Origin: Candidatus Binataceae bacterium
GTDB lineage: Bacteria > Desulfobacterota > Binatia > Binatales > Binataceae
DNA length: 64,000 bases
Direction: 5' to 3'
NCBI GenBank assembly: GCA_035650475.1
Contig: DASRHP010000012.1
Span: 236,059-300,058 of the forward strand
The first letter of the stretch is position 1; every line of letters starts with the position of its first letter. Positions 46,238-55,733 of this stretch are shown here, one piece after another. The notes under the pieces were generated by a model that searched no databases, was not told the DNA's origin, and worked only from the letters and a program-made list of their open reading frames with translations. A program made the translations under genes and the position numbers.

Positions 46238-47149
46238 CTAGACGTCGTCCGAATCGGCTGCGTCGTCTTCGGCCTCGAAGTCATCTTCATCGCTGCCCAA
46301 ATGCTCGGTCTCAGCCTCATGCGCCGGCACCGACGCCGTCGGTGCCGGGAGCGGCGCGCTCGCCGCGCGCGAAAGCGCGGCGAGCCGGCGGGCGACGATG
46401 ATGAAGCCCGAGTGCGCGACCATCCGATGCACCGGCCGCACGCTCATCCCCTTGACGTGCCAGTTGCGCAGCAGGGTCTCGAACGACTCGACCTCGCTGA
46501 AGCCGCCGTCGGCGTTGAGCGCCTCGACCGTGTCGTGGAGCTGGATCGCGGTCGGCACGTAGCACACCAGCACGCCGCCCGCGCGCAGCGCGCGCGCCGC
46601 CACGCCGAGCGCGCGGCGCGGCTCGGCGAGATCGAGGAAGAGCCGATCGACGCCGGTTTCGTCGAAGCCGGCGTAGAGATCGCGCAGTTTAAGCGTCCAG
46701 GTGGGCGCCTCGCCATAGAACGTCGCGACGTTGCGCCGCGCGGCGGCGGCGAAGTCCTCGCGCAGCTCGTAGGAGATCACGCGCCCCGCGGGGCCGACCG
46801 CGCGCAAAAGCGCGATCGTGAGCGCGCCCGCGCCGACGCCGCCCTCGATCACCGTTGCGCCCGGGAAAACGTCGCCCCACACCAGGAGCGGTCCGGTGTC
46901 TTTGGGGTAGATTACCTGGGCGCGGCGCGGCAGGTGCGGGATGAGGTCGGCGTAGGTCGGGCGCAGCACGAGGAAGGTCTCGCCGGAGCTGAACTTCACC
47001 CGCGAGCCTTCGTCCTGTCCGATCAGGGCGTCGGCGGCGAGTTCGCCGCGGATGGTGATCCGCGAGCCGGGGCGCAACAGTTTGAGATAGCGCCGCCCCT
47101 TGCGATCGATGAAGATGACAGGGTCGTTTTCTTTAAGCCGGGATTCCAA
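46238..47149 (-). CDS. trmI: tRNA (adenine58-N1)-methyltransferase (TrmI-like) with acidic tail
   Basis: This 303-residue protein has an N-terminal beta domain (DPVIFIDRKGRRYL) and an SAM-binding Rossmann domain with IEGGVGAGALTIALLRAVG, ISYELREDF and DLAEPRRALGV. The RNWHVKGMSVRPVHRMVAHSGFI stretch is typical of TrmI, which methylates A58 of tRNA. An acidic tail of about 27 residues (EDDFEAEDDAADSDDV at the end) is unusual. The start appears to be TTG at 47147-47149. Confidence 0.93.
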   Translation of the reverse strand: MESRLKENDPVIFIDRKGRRYLKLLRPGSRITIRGELAADALIGQDEGSRVKFSSGETFLVLRPTYADLIPHLPRRAQVIYPKDTGPLLVWGDVFPGATVIEGGVGAGALTIALLRAVGPAGRVISYELREDFAAAARRNVATFYGEAPTWTLKLRDLYAGFDETGVDRLFLDLAEPRRALGVAARALRAGGVLVCYVPTAIQLHDTVEALNADGGFSEVESFETLLRNWHVKGMSVRPVHRMVAHSGFIIVARRLAALSRAASAPLPAPTASVPAHEAETEHLGSDEDDFEAEDDAADSDDV

Positions 47150-47222
47150 GCGATCAACGCTTAAACGCTCGGCGCGTCCGGCGCAACCGCCGCCCGACGG
47201 CGGCGACGGCGGCCGGCGCGTA

Positions 47223-47252
47223 TTGACTGTGCGCTCCGGCGACGTTTACGTT
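47223..47252 (+). promoter_or_regulatory. Candidate sigma-70 promoter for the zinc-ribbon pair
   Basis: TTGACT (47223-47228) and TACGTT (47247-47252) are separated by 18 bases, about 150 bases before the first zinc-ribbon gene. The -35 is good, the -10 is poor. Confidence 0.35.
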
Positions 47253-47399
47253 AATAGCCGGGCCCGGCGCGCAGCGTGCGCTGGGCGGGGCACAGTGGGC
47301 AAGCCGGGCGCCAGGCGCATATCCGATTCCATCCGCACCGCATAGCGCGGCGGCGCGCTTTTCTCGAAATCCAGACAACCCTAAAGAGAGTCATCGGCC

Positions 47400-47573
47400 A
47401 TGGCTGAGAAGAAAGCGAAGACGGCGGAGAAGGGCCGCGACGCGGTCGCCTTCAAACACACCTGCCCGAGTTGCGGCGCAGAGAGCAAGGTGACGATGTT
47501 CGCGGGCTACGGGCGGCGCGGATTCTTCCTGGTGTGCGAGAAGAACTGCGGCTATATCGCGCGCACGCGCTAG
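47400..47573 (+). CDS. 57-residue zinc-ribbon protein of unknown function
   Basis: The gene is short. The translated product has a Lys-rich N-terminus (AEKKAKTAEKGRD), then CPSC (22-25) and CEKNC (46-50) flanking an aromatic GYGRRGFFLV strand, a typical zinc ribbon. The ATG at 47400 has AAAGAGAG upstream. The next gene, 14 bases on, also encodes a zinc-ribbon protein, so the two are probably a functional pair. It is not ribosomal protein L33 or L32 by motif. Confidence 0.75.
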   Translation: MAEKKAKTAEKGRDAVAFKHTCPSCGAESKVTMFAGYGRRGFFLVCEKNCGYIARTR

Positions 47574-47587
47574 CCAAGGGGGGAACG

Positions 47588-47929
47588 ATGGCGAGGACCC
47601 GCAAGAGCAAGACCACCAAGCGCGACCTCTACCCGAGCTTCGCCGACTCCACCGACGAGGCCGAGGAGGATGCGGATCTTCCCAAGGACGAAGCCGGCCG
47701 GCGTAAGATCAAGCGCCAGTACCAGGAATTGCTCGGCATCCGGATCGAGAAGCTCAAGGGGCGGATCCTCAACCGCGAGCGCATCAACAAGACCATCGAC
47801 GGCATCTACTTCATTTGCTTCAAATGCCTGAAGGTCTGCCACTCCCTCGACGACGGCCTGCTCGAAGATCCCAACAATCAGAACAATCTTTGCGCCAAGT
47901 GCGGCAAAGCGCGCAGCGCCGCCGCCTGA
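47588..47929 (+). CDS. 113-residue zinc-ribbon protein, partner of the preceding gene
   Basis: A basic N-terminus (RTRKSKTTKRD) is followed by an acidic stretch (DEAEEDADLPKDE), a helix (RRKIKRQYQELLGIRIEKLK) and a C-terminal zinc ribbon with CFKC (about 80-83) and CAKC (about 104-107). The ATG at 47588 follows AAGGGGGGAA. I know no family with this order. RNA, DNA or RNA-polymerase binding is plausible for zinc ribbons with basic arms but is not shown. Confidence 0.72.
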   Translation: MARTRKSKTTKRDLYPSFADSTDEAEEDADLPKDEAGRRKIKRQYQELLGIRIEKLKGRILNRERINKTIDGIYFICFKCLKVCHSLDDGLLEDPNNQNNLCAKCGKARSAAA

Positions 47930-48153
47930 GCGCGTGCCCTATGGCCGCTGCATAACGGAAGAGCGCCTCGCACTGGCGGGGCGTGATGGCGCGGCGGGGG
48001 CGGCTGTGCTTTTATTAAGCGGATCAAACCGCTAAATGTCGTGCCCGAACGGCGCGGCGCCGATGCGGGGCGCTCGCGCAACCGCCGGCCACCGCGGCTG
48101 CGGACCGGCGCGAGCGGAGGCGGAGCGGCCGCCGCAGGAGCCATAGGGGACCG

Positions 48154-49095
48154 ATGTCCTTTCAGCTGATACCTCCCGACGTCAACGTCGATTTCGTCGG
48201 CAAGCGCTATTTCTTCGTCGCGCTCTCGACCGCGATCAACATCGCCGCCATCGTGCTGTTATTCACGGTCGGCCTCAACTACGGAGTTGACTTCGTCGGC
48301 GGCAGCGTGGTGCAGCTGCAATTCAAGCAGGCCACCGACGGCAGCAAGATCCGCGACGCGCTGCGCCCGCTCGGCCTGGGCGAGGTCACCGTGCAGGACT
48401 TCGGCGCCGCCTCGCGCCATCAGTACCTTGTGCGCTTCGAGAAGGTCAAAAACATCGGCAACCTCGGCAAGGCGCTCGAAGCCCAGCTCGACAAGGCCTA
48501 CGGCACGGGCGAGGCGCAGGTGCTGCGGGTGGAGACGGTCGGCGCCAAGGTTGGGAGGGACTTGCGCCGCGACGGCTTCATGGCGGTGGTCTTCGCCACC
48601 ATCTTCATGGGCATCTTCATCGCAATCCAGTTCCGCAACGTGAGCTGGAGCTTCGGCGCGGGCGCGGTTATCGCGCTGATCCATGACGTGCTGGTGGTGA
48701 CCGGCGCGCTGGTCATCTCGCGCCTGGAATTCGACCTCACCACGCTGGCCGCGCTGCTCACGGTCATCGGCTATTCGGTTCACGACACCATCATCGTCTC
48801 CGACCGCATCCGCGAAGACGCGGCCAAGCGCCGGCGCGAGCCGATCGCCGAGATCATGAACCGCGCGATCAATGAAACGCTCTCGCGCACCATTCTGACC
48901 TCGGGCACCGCGATCGCGGTGCTGATCGCGCTGCTCGCCCTGGGCGGGCCGATCCTGCGTCCGCCCGCCTTCACCCTGCTCGTCGGCTTCATCACCGGCA
49001 CCTATTCGTCGATCTACATCGCGGGCCCGGTGGTGCTGTTCTGGGAGGGCAAGGGCAGCGCCAAAGGCAAGGGCGCAATCACGCGCGCCGCGTGA
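48154..49095 (+). CDS. secF: Protein translocase subunit SecF
   Basis: This 313-residue membrane protein has about six helices. GVDFVGGSVVQLQF in the first periplasmic region, VGAKVGRDLRRDG, and the RND-type core with ALIHDVLVVTGAL, GYSVHDTIIVSDRIRE and NETLSRTILTSG are diagnostic. SecF works with SecD to pull proteins out of the Sec channel using the proton gradient. No secD or yajC gene is adjacent: upstream are the zinc-ribbon genes. This orphan location is unusual. Confidence 0.95.
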   Translation: MSFQLIPPDVNVDFVGKRYFFVALSTAINIAAIVLLFTVGLNYGVDFVGGSVVQLQFKQATDGSKIRDALRPLGLGEVTVQDFGAASRHQYLVRFEKVKNIGNLGKALEAQLDKAYGTGEAQVLRVETVGAKVGRDLRRDGFMAVVFATIFMGIFIAIQFRNVSWSFGAGAVIALIHDVLVVTGALVISRLEFDLTTLAALLTVIGYSVHDTIIVSDRIREDAAKRRREPIAEIMNRAINETLSRTILTSGTAIAVLIALLALGGPILRPPAFTLLVGFITGTYSSIYIAGPVVLFWEGKGSAKGKGAITRAA

Positions 49096-49144
49096 AATTC
49101 ATCCCCGGGCCTTCGCCTCGCCCGCCAATGCTCGCCGGCGTTTC

Positions 49145-49498
49145 GTGAGCATCGAGTTCAATACCGCGCGCGGCCGCTGCCGCCTGACGCTTGCCGCGGC
49201 GCCCAAGCGCGACGGCGAGCAAACCACGCTGATGCTGGCCTACGAACGCGCCGACGGCCTGGAGCGCGTCGGCTTCGTGTGTGAAATAGCCGAGGGGTTG
49301 GCGCGCGCAGACGAGCCGGCGGACAGCGAGACGTTGCTCCGCAGCCTCGGGCCTTGGTTCGCGCGCGAATTCGAACAGGTGCGCGAGGCCGCGCTCAAAT
49401 CGATCCGCACCGAGCGCCGCCCGCTCGTCGTGCGCTTCGACCGCGAGCATCCGGGGCCGTTCAGCCGATCGGAAGGAGGGCGTGACGATGGCGATTGA
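49145..49498 (+). CDS. Conserved small protein of unknown function
   Basis: This 117-residue protein starts at GTG 49145. It is predicted alpha/beta with a strand-rich N-terminal part (IEFNTARGRCRLTLAAAPK, TTLMLAYERADGLERVG) and a helix (WFAREFEQVREAALKSI). It overlaps the following GNAT gene by 11 bases, which suggests translational coupling. I do not recognise a family. Confidence 0.6.
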   Translation: MSIEFNTARGRCRLTLAAAPKRDGEQTTLMLAYERADGLERVGFVCEIAEGLARADEPADSETLLRSLGPWFAREFEQVREAALKSIRTERRPLVVRFDREHPGPFSRSEGGRDDGD

Positions 49499-49976
49499 GA
49501 CGAGGCCCGCACGCGAGTCGGATATCCCGGAGATTGCCCGGCTGGTCGCGGCGATCGCGGCTTATCATGAGTCGATCGATCCCCGGGCGCGCTTCGACTG
49601 GGAGGAGATCCGCCAGGCTCCGGCGTGGCTTAAGACTGTGCTTGCCCGCGACCATCATGCGATCTGGGTCGCCGACATCGGCGACGGCCGGCTGGTCGGC
49701 TATCTGTGGGTGCGACTGAATCGCGATCATCAGGGCTACCTCCCGCGCGTGCGCGGCTACGTCAACCACGCCTACCTCGATGAGAACTGGCGCGGCAGGG
49801 GGCTGATGAAGCCGATGCTGGAGGCGGCGTACGACTGGTTCCTCTCCAAGGAGGTCACCGTGGTCACCCTGACCGTGCTCCATCGCAACTGGCTCGGCTC
49901 ATCGGCGTGGTACAAGCTCGGCTACGAGGACTGGCAACACGAGCGGCGAATCGAGCTCAAGCCGCGTTCGCGATAG
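49488..49976 (+). CDS. GNAT-family N-acetyltransferase
   Basis: This 162-residue acetyltransferase starts at ATG 49488 behind GGAGGG. The acetyl-CoA core is VNHAYLDENWRGRGLMKPML, with the later NWLGSSAWYKLGYED giving the second motif. The acceptor is unknown. It overlaps the preceding small gene and ends 223 bases before iscS. Confidence 0.9.
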   Translation: MAIETRPARESDIPEIARLVAAIAAYHESIDPRARFDWEEIRQAPAWLKTVLARDHHAIWVADIGDGRLVGYLWVRLNRDHQGYLPRVRGYVNHAYLDENWRGRGLMKPMLEAAYDWFLSKEVTVVTLTVLHRNWLGSSAWYKLGYEDWQHERRIELKPRSR

Positions 49977-50091
49977 GGCCCCGCGGCGGGGCATTTGCAG
50001 GGCGGCCTAACCTGTCGGTAAGTTTGTGAGCGAGCCGGCGTCCTGCGCTTATATCGGCGCGCAGAGGCGTGCGGCCGAGCTTATACCAGGT

Positions 50092-50120
50092 TTGACAGTC
50101 AGGAACTTAGGACCTATACT
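50092..50120 (+). promoter_or_regulatory. Near-consensus sigma-70 promoter of the isc operon
   Basis: TTGACA (50092-50097) and TATACT (50115-50120) are separated by exactly 17 bases, the best sigma-70 promoter in the window. The -10 region overlaps an imperfect dyad, ACTTAGG (50105-50111) with CTGTAAGT (50125-50132), a possible repressor site. A small CCCGT/ACGGG hairpin (about 50147-50162) follows in the untranslated leader of iscS. Confidence 0.75.
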
Positions 50121-50199
50121 CGACCCTGTAAGTCCACAATCTGGTTTCCCGTTGGGAGACGGGAGTAATTTGCACCACGAGCGCGAAGGTTTGGGAGCG

Positions 50200-51420
50200 A
50201 TGGTCAAGCTGCCGATATACATGGACAATCACGCGACCACCCCGGTCGATCCGCGGGTGCTCGACGCGATGCTGCCGTATTTTCGCGAGAAGTTCGGCAA
50301 CGCCGCCAGCCGCAACCACAGCTTCGGCTGGGAGGCCGAAGAAGCGGTGGACAAGGCGCGCGGCCAGGTTGCGGCCCTGATCAATGCCAAGCCCAAGGAG
50401 ATCATCTTCACCAGCGGCGCCACCGAGTCAGACAACGAGGCGATCAAGGGCGTCGTCGAGTTCTACAAGGACAAGGGCTCCCACGTAATCACCTGCGTTA
50501 CGGAGCACAAGGCGGTGCTCGACAGCTGCCGCGCACTGGAGCGCGCGGGCAAGGCCACGGTCACCTATCTGCCGGTGGACAAGTACGGGATGGTCGATCC
50601 CGACGCGGTGCGCAGAGCGATCACCGACAAGACCGTGCTGATCACGGTCATGTACGCCAATAACGAGATCGGCACGATCCATCCGGTCGCCGAGATCGGC
50701 CGTATCGCCAAGGAGCGGGGCATCATCTTCCACTGTGACGCGGTCCAGGCGGTGGGCAAGATCCCGGTCGATGTCGAGCGCGATGGCATCGATCTGCTGT
50801 CGATCTCCGCGCACAAGATCTACGGACCCAAAGGCGTCGGCGCGCTCTACGTGCGCTCCAAGGGGCCGCGCGTGAGGCTTACCCCGATAATCGACGGCGG
50901 CGGGCACGAGCGCGGGATGCGCTCGGGCACGCTCAACGTGCCGGGGATCGTCGGCCTGGGCGCGGCGTGCGAAATTGCCGGCGCCGAGATGGCGGAGGAG
51001 GCTGTGCGCGTGGGCGAGCTGCGCGACAAGCTCCAGGCGGGGCTGTTCGAGCGGCTCGACGAGATTTACCTCAACGGCCATCCCACCGAGCGTCTGCCGG
51101 GCAATCTCAACGTCAGCTTCGCCTACGTCGAGGGCGAGTCGCTGCTGATGGGAGTCAACGACGTCGCGGTCAGCTCGGGTTCGGCCTGCACCTCGGCGAC
51201 GCTGGAGCCGTCGTACGTGATCCGCGCGCTAGGAATCAACGAAGAGCTGGCGCACAGCTCGATCCGTTTCGGGTTGGGCCGCTTCAACACGGAAGAGGAG
51301 ATCGACTACGCCACCGAGCGGGTCGCGCGCGAGGTCAAGCGGCTGCGCGAGATGTCGCCGCTGTACGAGATGGCGCGCGAGGGAATCGACCTGAAATCCG
51401 TCAACTGGCGGGCACAATAG
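50200..51420 (+). CDS. iscS: Cysteine desulfurase IscS
   Basis: IscS supplies sulfur for Fe-S cluster assembly from cysteine with PLP. The protein is 406 residues from ATG 50200. [15 protein letters not shown] opens the fold, [15 protein letters not shown] and TEHKAVLD hold the cofactor, Lys206 in [10 protein letters not shown] binds PLP and Cys330 in SSGSACTS carries the persulfide. The [14 protein letters not shown] end is IscS/NifS-like. A longer in-frame extension to 50026 crosses the promoter and is rejected. Confidence 0.97.
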   Translation: MVKLPIYMDNHATTPVDPRVLDAMLPYFREKFGNAASRNHSFGWEAEEAVDKARGQVAALINAKPKEIIFTSGATESDNEAIKGVVEFYKDKGSHVITCVTEHKAVLDSCRALERAGKATVTYLPVDKYGMVDPDAVRRAITDKTVLITVMYANNEIGTIHPVAEIGRIAKERGIIFHCDAVQAVGKIPVDVERDGIDLLSISAHKIYGPKGVGALYVRSKGPRVRLTPIIDGGGHERGMRSGTLNVPGIVGLGAACEIAGAEMAEEAVRVGELRDKLQAGLFERLDEIYLNGHPTERLPGNLNVSFAYVEGESLLMGVNDVAVSSGSACTSATLEPSYVIRALGINEELAHSSIRFGLGRFNTEEEIDYATERVAREVKRLREMSPLYEMAREGIDLKSVNWRAQ

Positions 51421-51440
51421 CTCGGGCGCAGGAGCAAGCC

Positions 51441-51857
51441 ATGGCTTATTCGAACAAGGTTCTCGACCACTACAACAACCCGCGCAATGTCGGGAGCTTC
51501 GCCAAGGACGAGCCCAACGTCGGCACCGGCATCGTCGGCGCTCCCGAGTGCGGCGACGTGATGAAGCTCCAACTGAAGATCAGCGAGGAGGGCGTGATCG
51601 AGGACGCCCGCTTCAAGACCTTCGGCTGCGGCAGCGCGATCGCCAGCTCCAGCTACGTCACCGAGCTGGTCAAGGGCAAGCGCATCGAGGAAGCGATGGC
51701 GATCAAGAACACCGCCATCGTCAAGGAGCTCAACCTGCCGCCGGTGAAGATTCACTGTTCGGTGCTGGCCGAGGATGCTATAAAGGCCGCGATCTCCGAC
51801 TGGCGCAAGCGCAAGGGCGCGGAGCCGGCGGTGCCGGCCAAGAGCGTCGAGGGTTGA
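51441..51857 (+). CDS. iscU: Fe-S cluster assembly scaffold IscU
   Basis: This 138-residue scaffold has Cys37 and Asp39 in APECGDVM, Cys63 in TFGCGSAIASSS, and His105-Cys106 in KIHCSVLAEDA, the full cluster site. LPPVK (99-103) is the motif recognised by HscA. An extra 10 residues at the C-terminus (EPAVPAKSVEG) are not conserved. ATG 51441 lies 20 bases after iscS, behind GGAG. Confidence 0.97.
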   Translation: MAYSNKVLDHYNNPRNVGSFAKDEPNVGTGIVGAPECGDVMKLQLKISEEGVIEDARFKTFGCGSAIASSSYVTELVKGKRIEEAMAIKNTAIVKELNLPPVKIHCSVLAEDAIKAAISDWRKRKGAEPAVPAKSVEG

Positions 51858-51888
51858 GGCGGGGGAGCGGACGGGGTTTGCGCGTGCG

Positions 51889-52203
51889 ATGATCTCGCTC
51901 TCGGAAAACGCGGTCGCCAAGATCAAGCAACTCGTTGCCGACAAGCCCGGGATGGGGCTGCGGGTCAAGGTGGTGGGCGGCGGATGCTCGGGGTTGCAGT
52001 ACCGGATGGAGCTGGACGGGGCCAAGGAGCGCGACAAGGTTTTCGAGCGCGACGGCGCGCAGTTGATCGTGGACAAAAAGAGCTTCTTGTACCTCAACGG
52101 CTCCGAACTCGATTACGCCGAGGAGCTGATGTCTTCGGGCTTCCGGGTGGTTAACCCCAACGCCAAGCGGACGTGCGGATGTGGCGAGTCGTTCGTCGTA
52201 TGA
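51889..52203 (+). CDS. iscA: A-type Fe-S carrier protein (IscA-like)
   Basis: This 104-residue protein has the three conserved cysteines: one in GGGCSGLQYRM and the pair in TCGCGESFVV at the C-terminus. A-type carriers deliver clusters to target enzymes. Position within the isc operon favours IscA over ErpA, although sequence alone does not separate them well. The start is ATG 51889. Confidence 0.95.
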   Translation: MISLSENAVAKIKQLVADKPGMGLRVKVVGGGCSGLQYRMELDGAKERDKVFERDGAQLIVDKKSFLYLNGSELDYAEELMSSGFRVVNPNAKRTCGCGESFVV

Positions 52204-52233
52204 GCGAGCCCGGGTGGGAGTCAAGGCGCAGTA

Positions 52234-52878
52234 ATGGTGCAGTGCCCGTCATGCGCGCGGCGATGCGAGCCGCGCTTGACCTGCCCCGCTTGCGGGGCCC
52301 CGCTCGGCGTTGAGCTCGACTGCTTCGCCGCGCTCGGCCTGCCGCGCAAGCTCACCCTCGATCCGCACGCGCTCGAACGGATCTATCACGAGGCGGGTCG
52401 GCAGATTCATCCCGACCGCTTCGCCGCCGCGCCACCGGCACTGCGCCGGGCGAGCCTCAACAGCACGGCGCTGCTCACGCGCAGCTATCGCACGCTACGC
52501 GATCCGGTCGCGCGCGGGCGCTATTGGCTGGAGCTGATGGGCGAGAAGTTGGCGGAGAACAACAAGCAGGTGCCGTTGGATTTGGCCGAACTGGTGTTCG
52601 AAGTACAGGAGCAGCTCGGTGAGCTGCGCGAGAAAACCAACGGTGTCGGCGCGCGAGTCGCCGTTTCGGTCAGGGAACGGCGCGCCGAACTGGGGGAATC
52701 GCTGCGAAGGGCGCGGGCGGAGCTGGAGCGCAACTTCGCGCGCTGGGATGGAGGAGAGGGAGAGCGGGGGGACTTGGTCCGGGAGCTTAAGGACATTCTG
52801 TCGAGGATCGCTTATCTGACAACACTTACCCGCGACGTCGACCGCGCGCTGGAAAGCGCCGCGCCGGCCGCCCACTGA
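52234..52878 (+). CDS. hscB: Co-chaperone HscB with N-terminal zinc ribbon
   Basis: This 214-residue J-protein docks IscU on HscA. The HPD motif is in QIHPDRFAA. The C-terminal helical domain (about 105-205) binds IscU. The first 22 residues hold CPSC and CPAC pairs (Cys4, 7, 17, 20), a zinc-ribbon addition also known in eukaryotic HSCB but absent in E. coli. The gene follows iscA by 30 bases. Confidence 0.94.
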   Translation: MVQCPSCARRCEPRLTCPACGAPLGVELDCFAALGLPRKLTLDPHALERIYHEAGRQIHPDRFAAAPPALRRASLNSTALLTRSYRTLRDPVARGRYWLELMGEKLAENNKQVPLDLAELVFEVQEQLGELREKTNGVGARVAVSVRERRAELGESLRRARAELERNFARWDGGEGERGDLVRELKDILSRIAYLTTLTRDVDRALESAAPAAH

Positions 52879-52943
52879 GTCACCCCAACAGAGCACCCGA
52901 TATGCCGCCGTCGGCGGCGGCACAAAGCGCACAGAGCGGAACA

Positions 52944-54806
52944 ATGTCCCGCATTTTCGGTATCGACCTCGGAACCACCAACAGCCTCATCGCGGTTATG
53001 GAGGCTGAGCGCCCGCGGATTATCGCCGACCCGCAATCGGGCAACCCGCTGCTCCCGTCGGTGGTCGCGCTGGCCCCCACGGGCGAGGTCTTCGTGGGCG
53101 AACGCGCGATCGAGATGGAGGCGCACCTCGGCGAAGAGCGCGATGGCCGGATCCACGCCGTCGGCTTCGGCGCCGGCGGAGCCGGCGCGGTGATCCGTTC
53201 GGTCAAGCGCTACATGGGGCTGGGCGGCGACGAGGTGGCCGCCGAGGACCGCCATCGCTACAGCTTCGCCGACTTCTCCGGACCTGTGGTGCGCTTCCGC
53301 GTCGGCGCGCGCACCTTCACGCCCTCGCAGATTTCGGCGGAGATCCTGCGCGCGCTCAAGGCGCGCGCCGAGGCCGCGCTCGGCGAGACGGTCGAGCGCG
53401 TCGTGATCACGGTCCCCGCCTACTTTAACGACGGCCAGCGCCAGGCCACCAAGGACGCCGGGCGGCTCGCCGGACTGGAGGTCGTGCGCCTGGTCAACGA
53501 ACCCACCGCCGCCTCGCTGGCCTACGGGCTCCAGGCGAAGGCCGAGGGCAAGGTCGCGGTTTACGACCTCGGCGGCGGCACTTTCGACATTTCGATTCTC
53601 AACATCAAGGGCGGCATCTTCGAAGTGCTCGCGACCAATGGCGACACCCATCTGGGCGGCGACGACTTCGACCGCATCCTGCTGGAGCTGCTGCTCGAAG
53701 AGCTGCCGGCCGAGATGCGGACCGACCGCCACGTGTGGAACAGTGCGCGGCTCGCAGCCGAGGCGGCCAAGCGCCGGCTAAGCGACGAGCAGCGCATCGA
53801 GATCATGCTGCGACTGCCCGGTCGTGAAATCCGCAAATCGCTGAGCCGTGCCGAATTCGAGCGGATGGCGACGGGTCTGGTGGAGCGCACGCTTGAGCGC
53901 TGCCGGATGGCGCTCGACGACGCCAAGCTGCGGCCCGCTGAGATCGACGCCGTGGTGCTGGTCGGCGGCGCGACGCGCGCGCCGATGGTGCGCCGGCAAG
54001 TGGCGGAGCTGTTCGGGTGCGAGCCGCTGTGCTCGCTTGACCCCGAACTGGTGGTGGCGATGGGCGCGGCGGTGCAGGCGGGCGTGCTGATGGGCGCGCG
54101 CGGCGACATGCTGCTGCTCGACGTGGTGCCGCTCTCGCTGGGGATCGAGACGATGGGGGGCGTAATGGAGCGGCTCATCCATCGCAACACCACCATCCCG
54201 ACCAGCGTCACCGAAATGTTCACCACCGCGGTGGACGATCAGACACACGTCGATATCCACGTGCTCCAGGGCGAGCGCGAGCTGGCGCAGGACTGCCGTT
54301 CGCTGGCGCGCTTCAAGCTCGGCCCGATCGCACCGCAGCCAGCCGGTGTCCCGCGCATCGAGGTCAGCTTCCTCATCGACGCTAACGGGATCCTCAACGT
54401 CACCGCGCGCGACCAGCGCACTGGGCGCGAGCACTCGGTTGACGTAAAGCCGAGCTACGGGCTGACCGACGAGGAGATCGAGCGGATGCTCGAGGAGTCC
54501 ATCGACCTTGGAGAGCAGGACTTGGAGCGCCGGATGCTGATCGCGGCGCGCAACGATGCCCGTCAGTTGCTGACCGCGCTGCGCAAGCAGCTCAGCGAGT
54601 ACGGCTTTCTGATCGAGGCCCAGGAGCGGGCGAGCGTGGAGGAGACGGCGGTTCGGCTGGAGGCGGCCGTAGATGGCACGGATCGTGCTTTACTGGTTGG
54701 CCTGGTTGACGAGCTCAACCGGCTGACGACGCCGTTTGCCGAGCGAATCATGGATCATGCGATCCGTGAAGCGCTCGAGAAGAAATCGGTGGAGGAGGTG
54801 TCTTAG
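52944..54806 (+). CDS. hscA: Fe-S assembly Hsp70 chaperone HscA
   Basis: This 620-residue Hsp70 has the phosphate loop [48 protein letters not shown] and [20 protein letters not shown], then [13 protein letters not shown]. The substrate domain follows from about residue 385 with [17 protein letters not shown]. It starts at ATG 52944; an in-frame upstream start reads into the promoter-proximal region. The order with hscB is the standard one. Confidence 0.96.
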   Translation: MSRIFGIDLGTTNSLIAVMEAERPRIIADPQSGNPLLPSVVALAPTGEVFVGERAIEMEAHLGEERDGRIHAVGFGAGGAGAVIRSVKRYMGLGGDEVAAEDRHRYSFADFSGPVVRFRVGARTFTPSQISAEILRALKARAEAALGETVERVVITVPAYFNDGQRQATKDAGRLAGLEVVRLVNEPTAASLAYGLQAKAEGKVAVYDLGGGTFDISILNIKGGIFEVLATNGDTHLGGDDFDRILLELLLEELPAEMRTDRHVWNSARLAAEAAKRRLSDEQRIEIMLRLPGREIRKSLSRAEFERMATGLVERTLERCRMALDDAKLRPAEIDAVVLVGGATRAPMVRRQVAELFGCEPLCSLDPELVVAMGAAVQAGVLMGARGDMLLLDVVPLSLGIETMGGVMERLIHRNTTIPTSVTEMFTTAVDDQTHVDIHVLQGERELAQDCRSLARFKLGPIAPQPAGVPRIEVSFLIDANGILNVTARDQRTGREHSVDVKPSYGLTDEEIERMLEESIDLGEQDLERRMLIAARNDARQLLTALRKQLSEYGFLIEAQERASVEETAVRLEAAVDGTDRALLVGLVDELNRLTTPFAERIMDHAIREALEKKSVEEVS

Positions 54807-54863
54807 CCTCGCAAAGCGCGGATTTGCGGGCTTTTGACGCATTTTGCGAAGGGGAGGGAGCGC

Positions 54864-55082
54864 ATGGGGCTCAAGTGGGATCAGGCCGAGGACATCGCTG
54901 AAGTCCTGAGCGAAAACCATCCGGGGATTAACCCACTTCAGGTCCGTTTTACGGATTTGCGACAGTGGGTTGTAGATTTGGATGAATTTGACGACGACCC
55001 GGGCGCTTCGAATGAGGCCAAACTGGAGGCGATCCAAATGGCCTGGAACGAAATTTACGAGGAAAACAACGAAGACGAATAG
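54864..55082 (+). CDS. iscX: Fe-S assembly protein IscX
   Basis: This 72-residue acidic protein matches IscX: LKWDQAEDIAEVLSENHPG, RFTDLRQWVVDLDEFDDD and AIQMAWNEIYEEN. IscX binds IscS and tunes the rate of cluster assembly. It starts at ATG 54864 behind GGGGAGGGAG. It is 57 bases after hscA; no ferredoxin gene is present. Confidence 0.95.
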   Translation: MGLKWDQAEDIAEVLSENHPGINPLQVRFTDLRQWVVDLDEFDDDPGASNEAKLEAIQMAWNEIYEENNEDE

Positions 55083-55148
55083 CTGCTGTAACGAATCCGC
55101 TGAATAAGGCGTCATACCATGGCGTCTGCTGAAAAGGAGGGAAGCGGG

Positions 55149-55733
55149 GTGGGAGCGCAAGATCTGGTGCGACAGGAAGAAAACATCAAAATGCAGGAAA
55201 AGGAAACCCTCGACGAGAAGCTGCCCGGGCTGTTCGAGCCCGACACCCTCTTGCCGATCCAGTACTTCGAGGCGATGCGCCGCAAGCATCTGCTCGAGGG
55301 CGAGAAGCGCCTGGTGCTGAGTGTCCTCGAGGATGCGATTGAGTGCTTCATGAAGTGCATCGACTCGTCCACCAACAAGGGCCAGCGCCTGTTCCGCGAC
55401 GCCGAGGAGTGGATCAACCTCGAAGACAAGAAGTGGGTCTTCTCCTTCGACAACGTCTGCGAGATGCTCGATATCAATCCTGAGTACATGCGCCGCGGCT
55501 TACGCCAGTGGAAGGAGCGCAGGCTCGTGGCCATCGAGCGCGCGCGCATCGCGCGCGCCGAGGCGGCCGCCGCCGCTGCGCTCGCCGAGCAGGCGACGCC
55601 AGAGCCCGCACCGGTGATGGCACCCAAGCCTGTCGCCGCCGCTGCCAAGCCGGTGGTGGGCCGCCCGGTGCAGCGCAAGCGCGAGACGCCGGCCGCGGGA
55701 CGCCGGGCCAGGCTGCGTAAGGCGCGCGCCTAG
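55149..55733 (+). CDS. Conserved protein of unknown function, possibly DNA-binding
   Basis: This 194-residue protein starts at GTG 55149, eight bases after a near-perfect AAGGAGG; an ATG at 55119 has no ribosome site. The conserved core is KRLVLSVLEDAIECFMK, then LFRDAEEWI and FSFDNVCEMLDINPEYMRRGLRQW, a helix-turn-helix-like stretch common to an uncharacterised deltaproteobacterial family. The C-terminus is Ala/Pro/Arg-rich (RKRETPAAGRRARLRKARA). It sits at the end of the isc cluster. Confidence 0.72.
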   Translation: MGAQDLVRQEENIKMQEKETLDEKLPGLFEPDTLLPIQYFEAMRRKHLLEGEKRLVLSVLEDAIECFMKCIDSSTNKGQRLFRDAEEWINLEDKKWVFSFDNVCEMLDINPEYMRRGLRQWKERRLVAIERARIARAEAAAAAALAEQATPEPAPVMAPKPVAAAAKPVVGRPVQRKRETPAAGRRARLRKARA

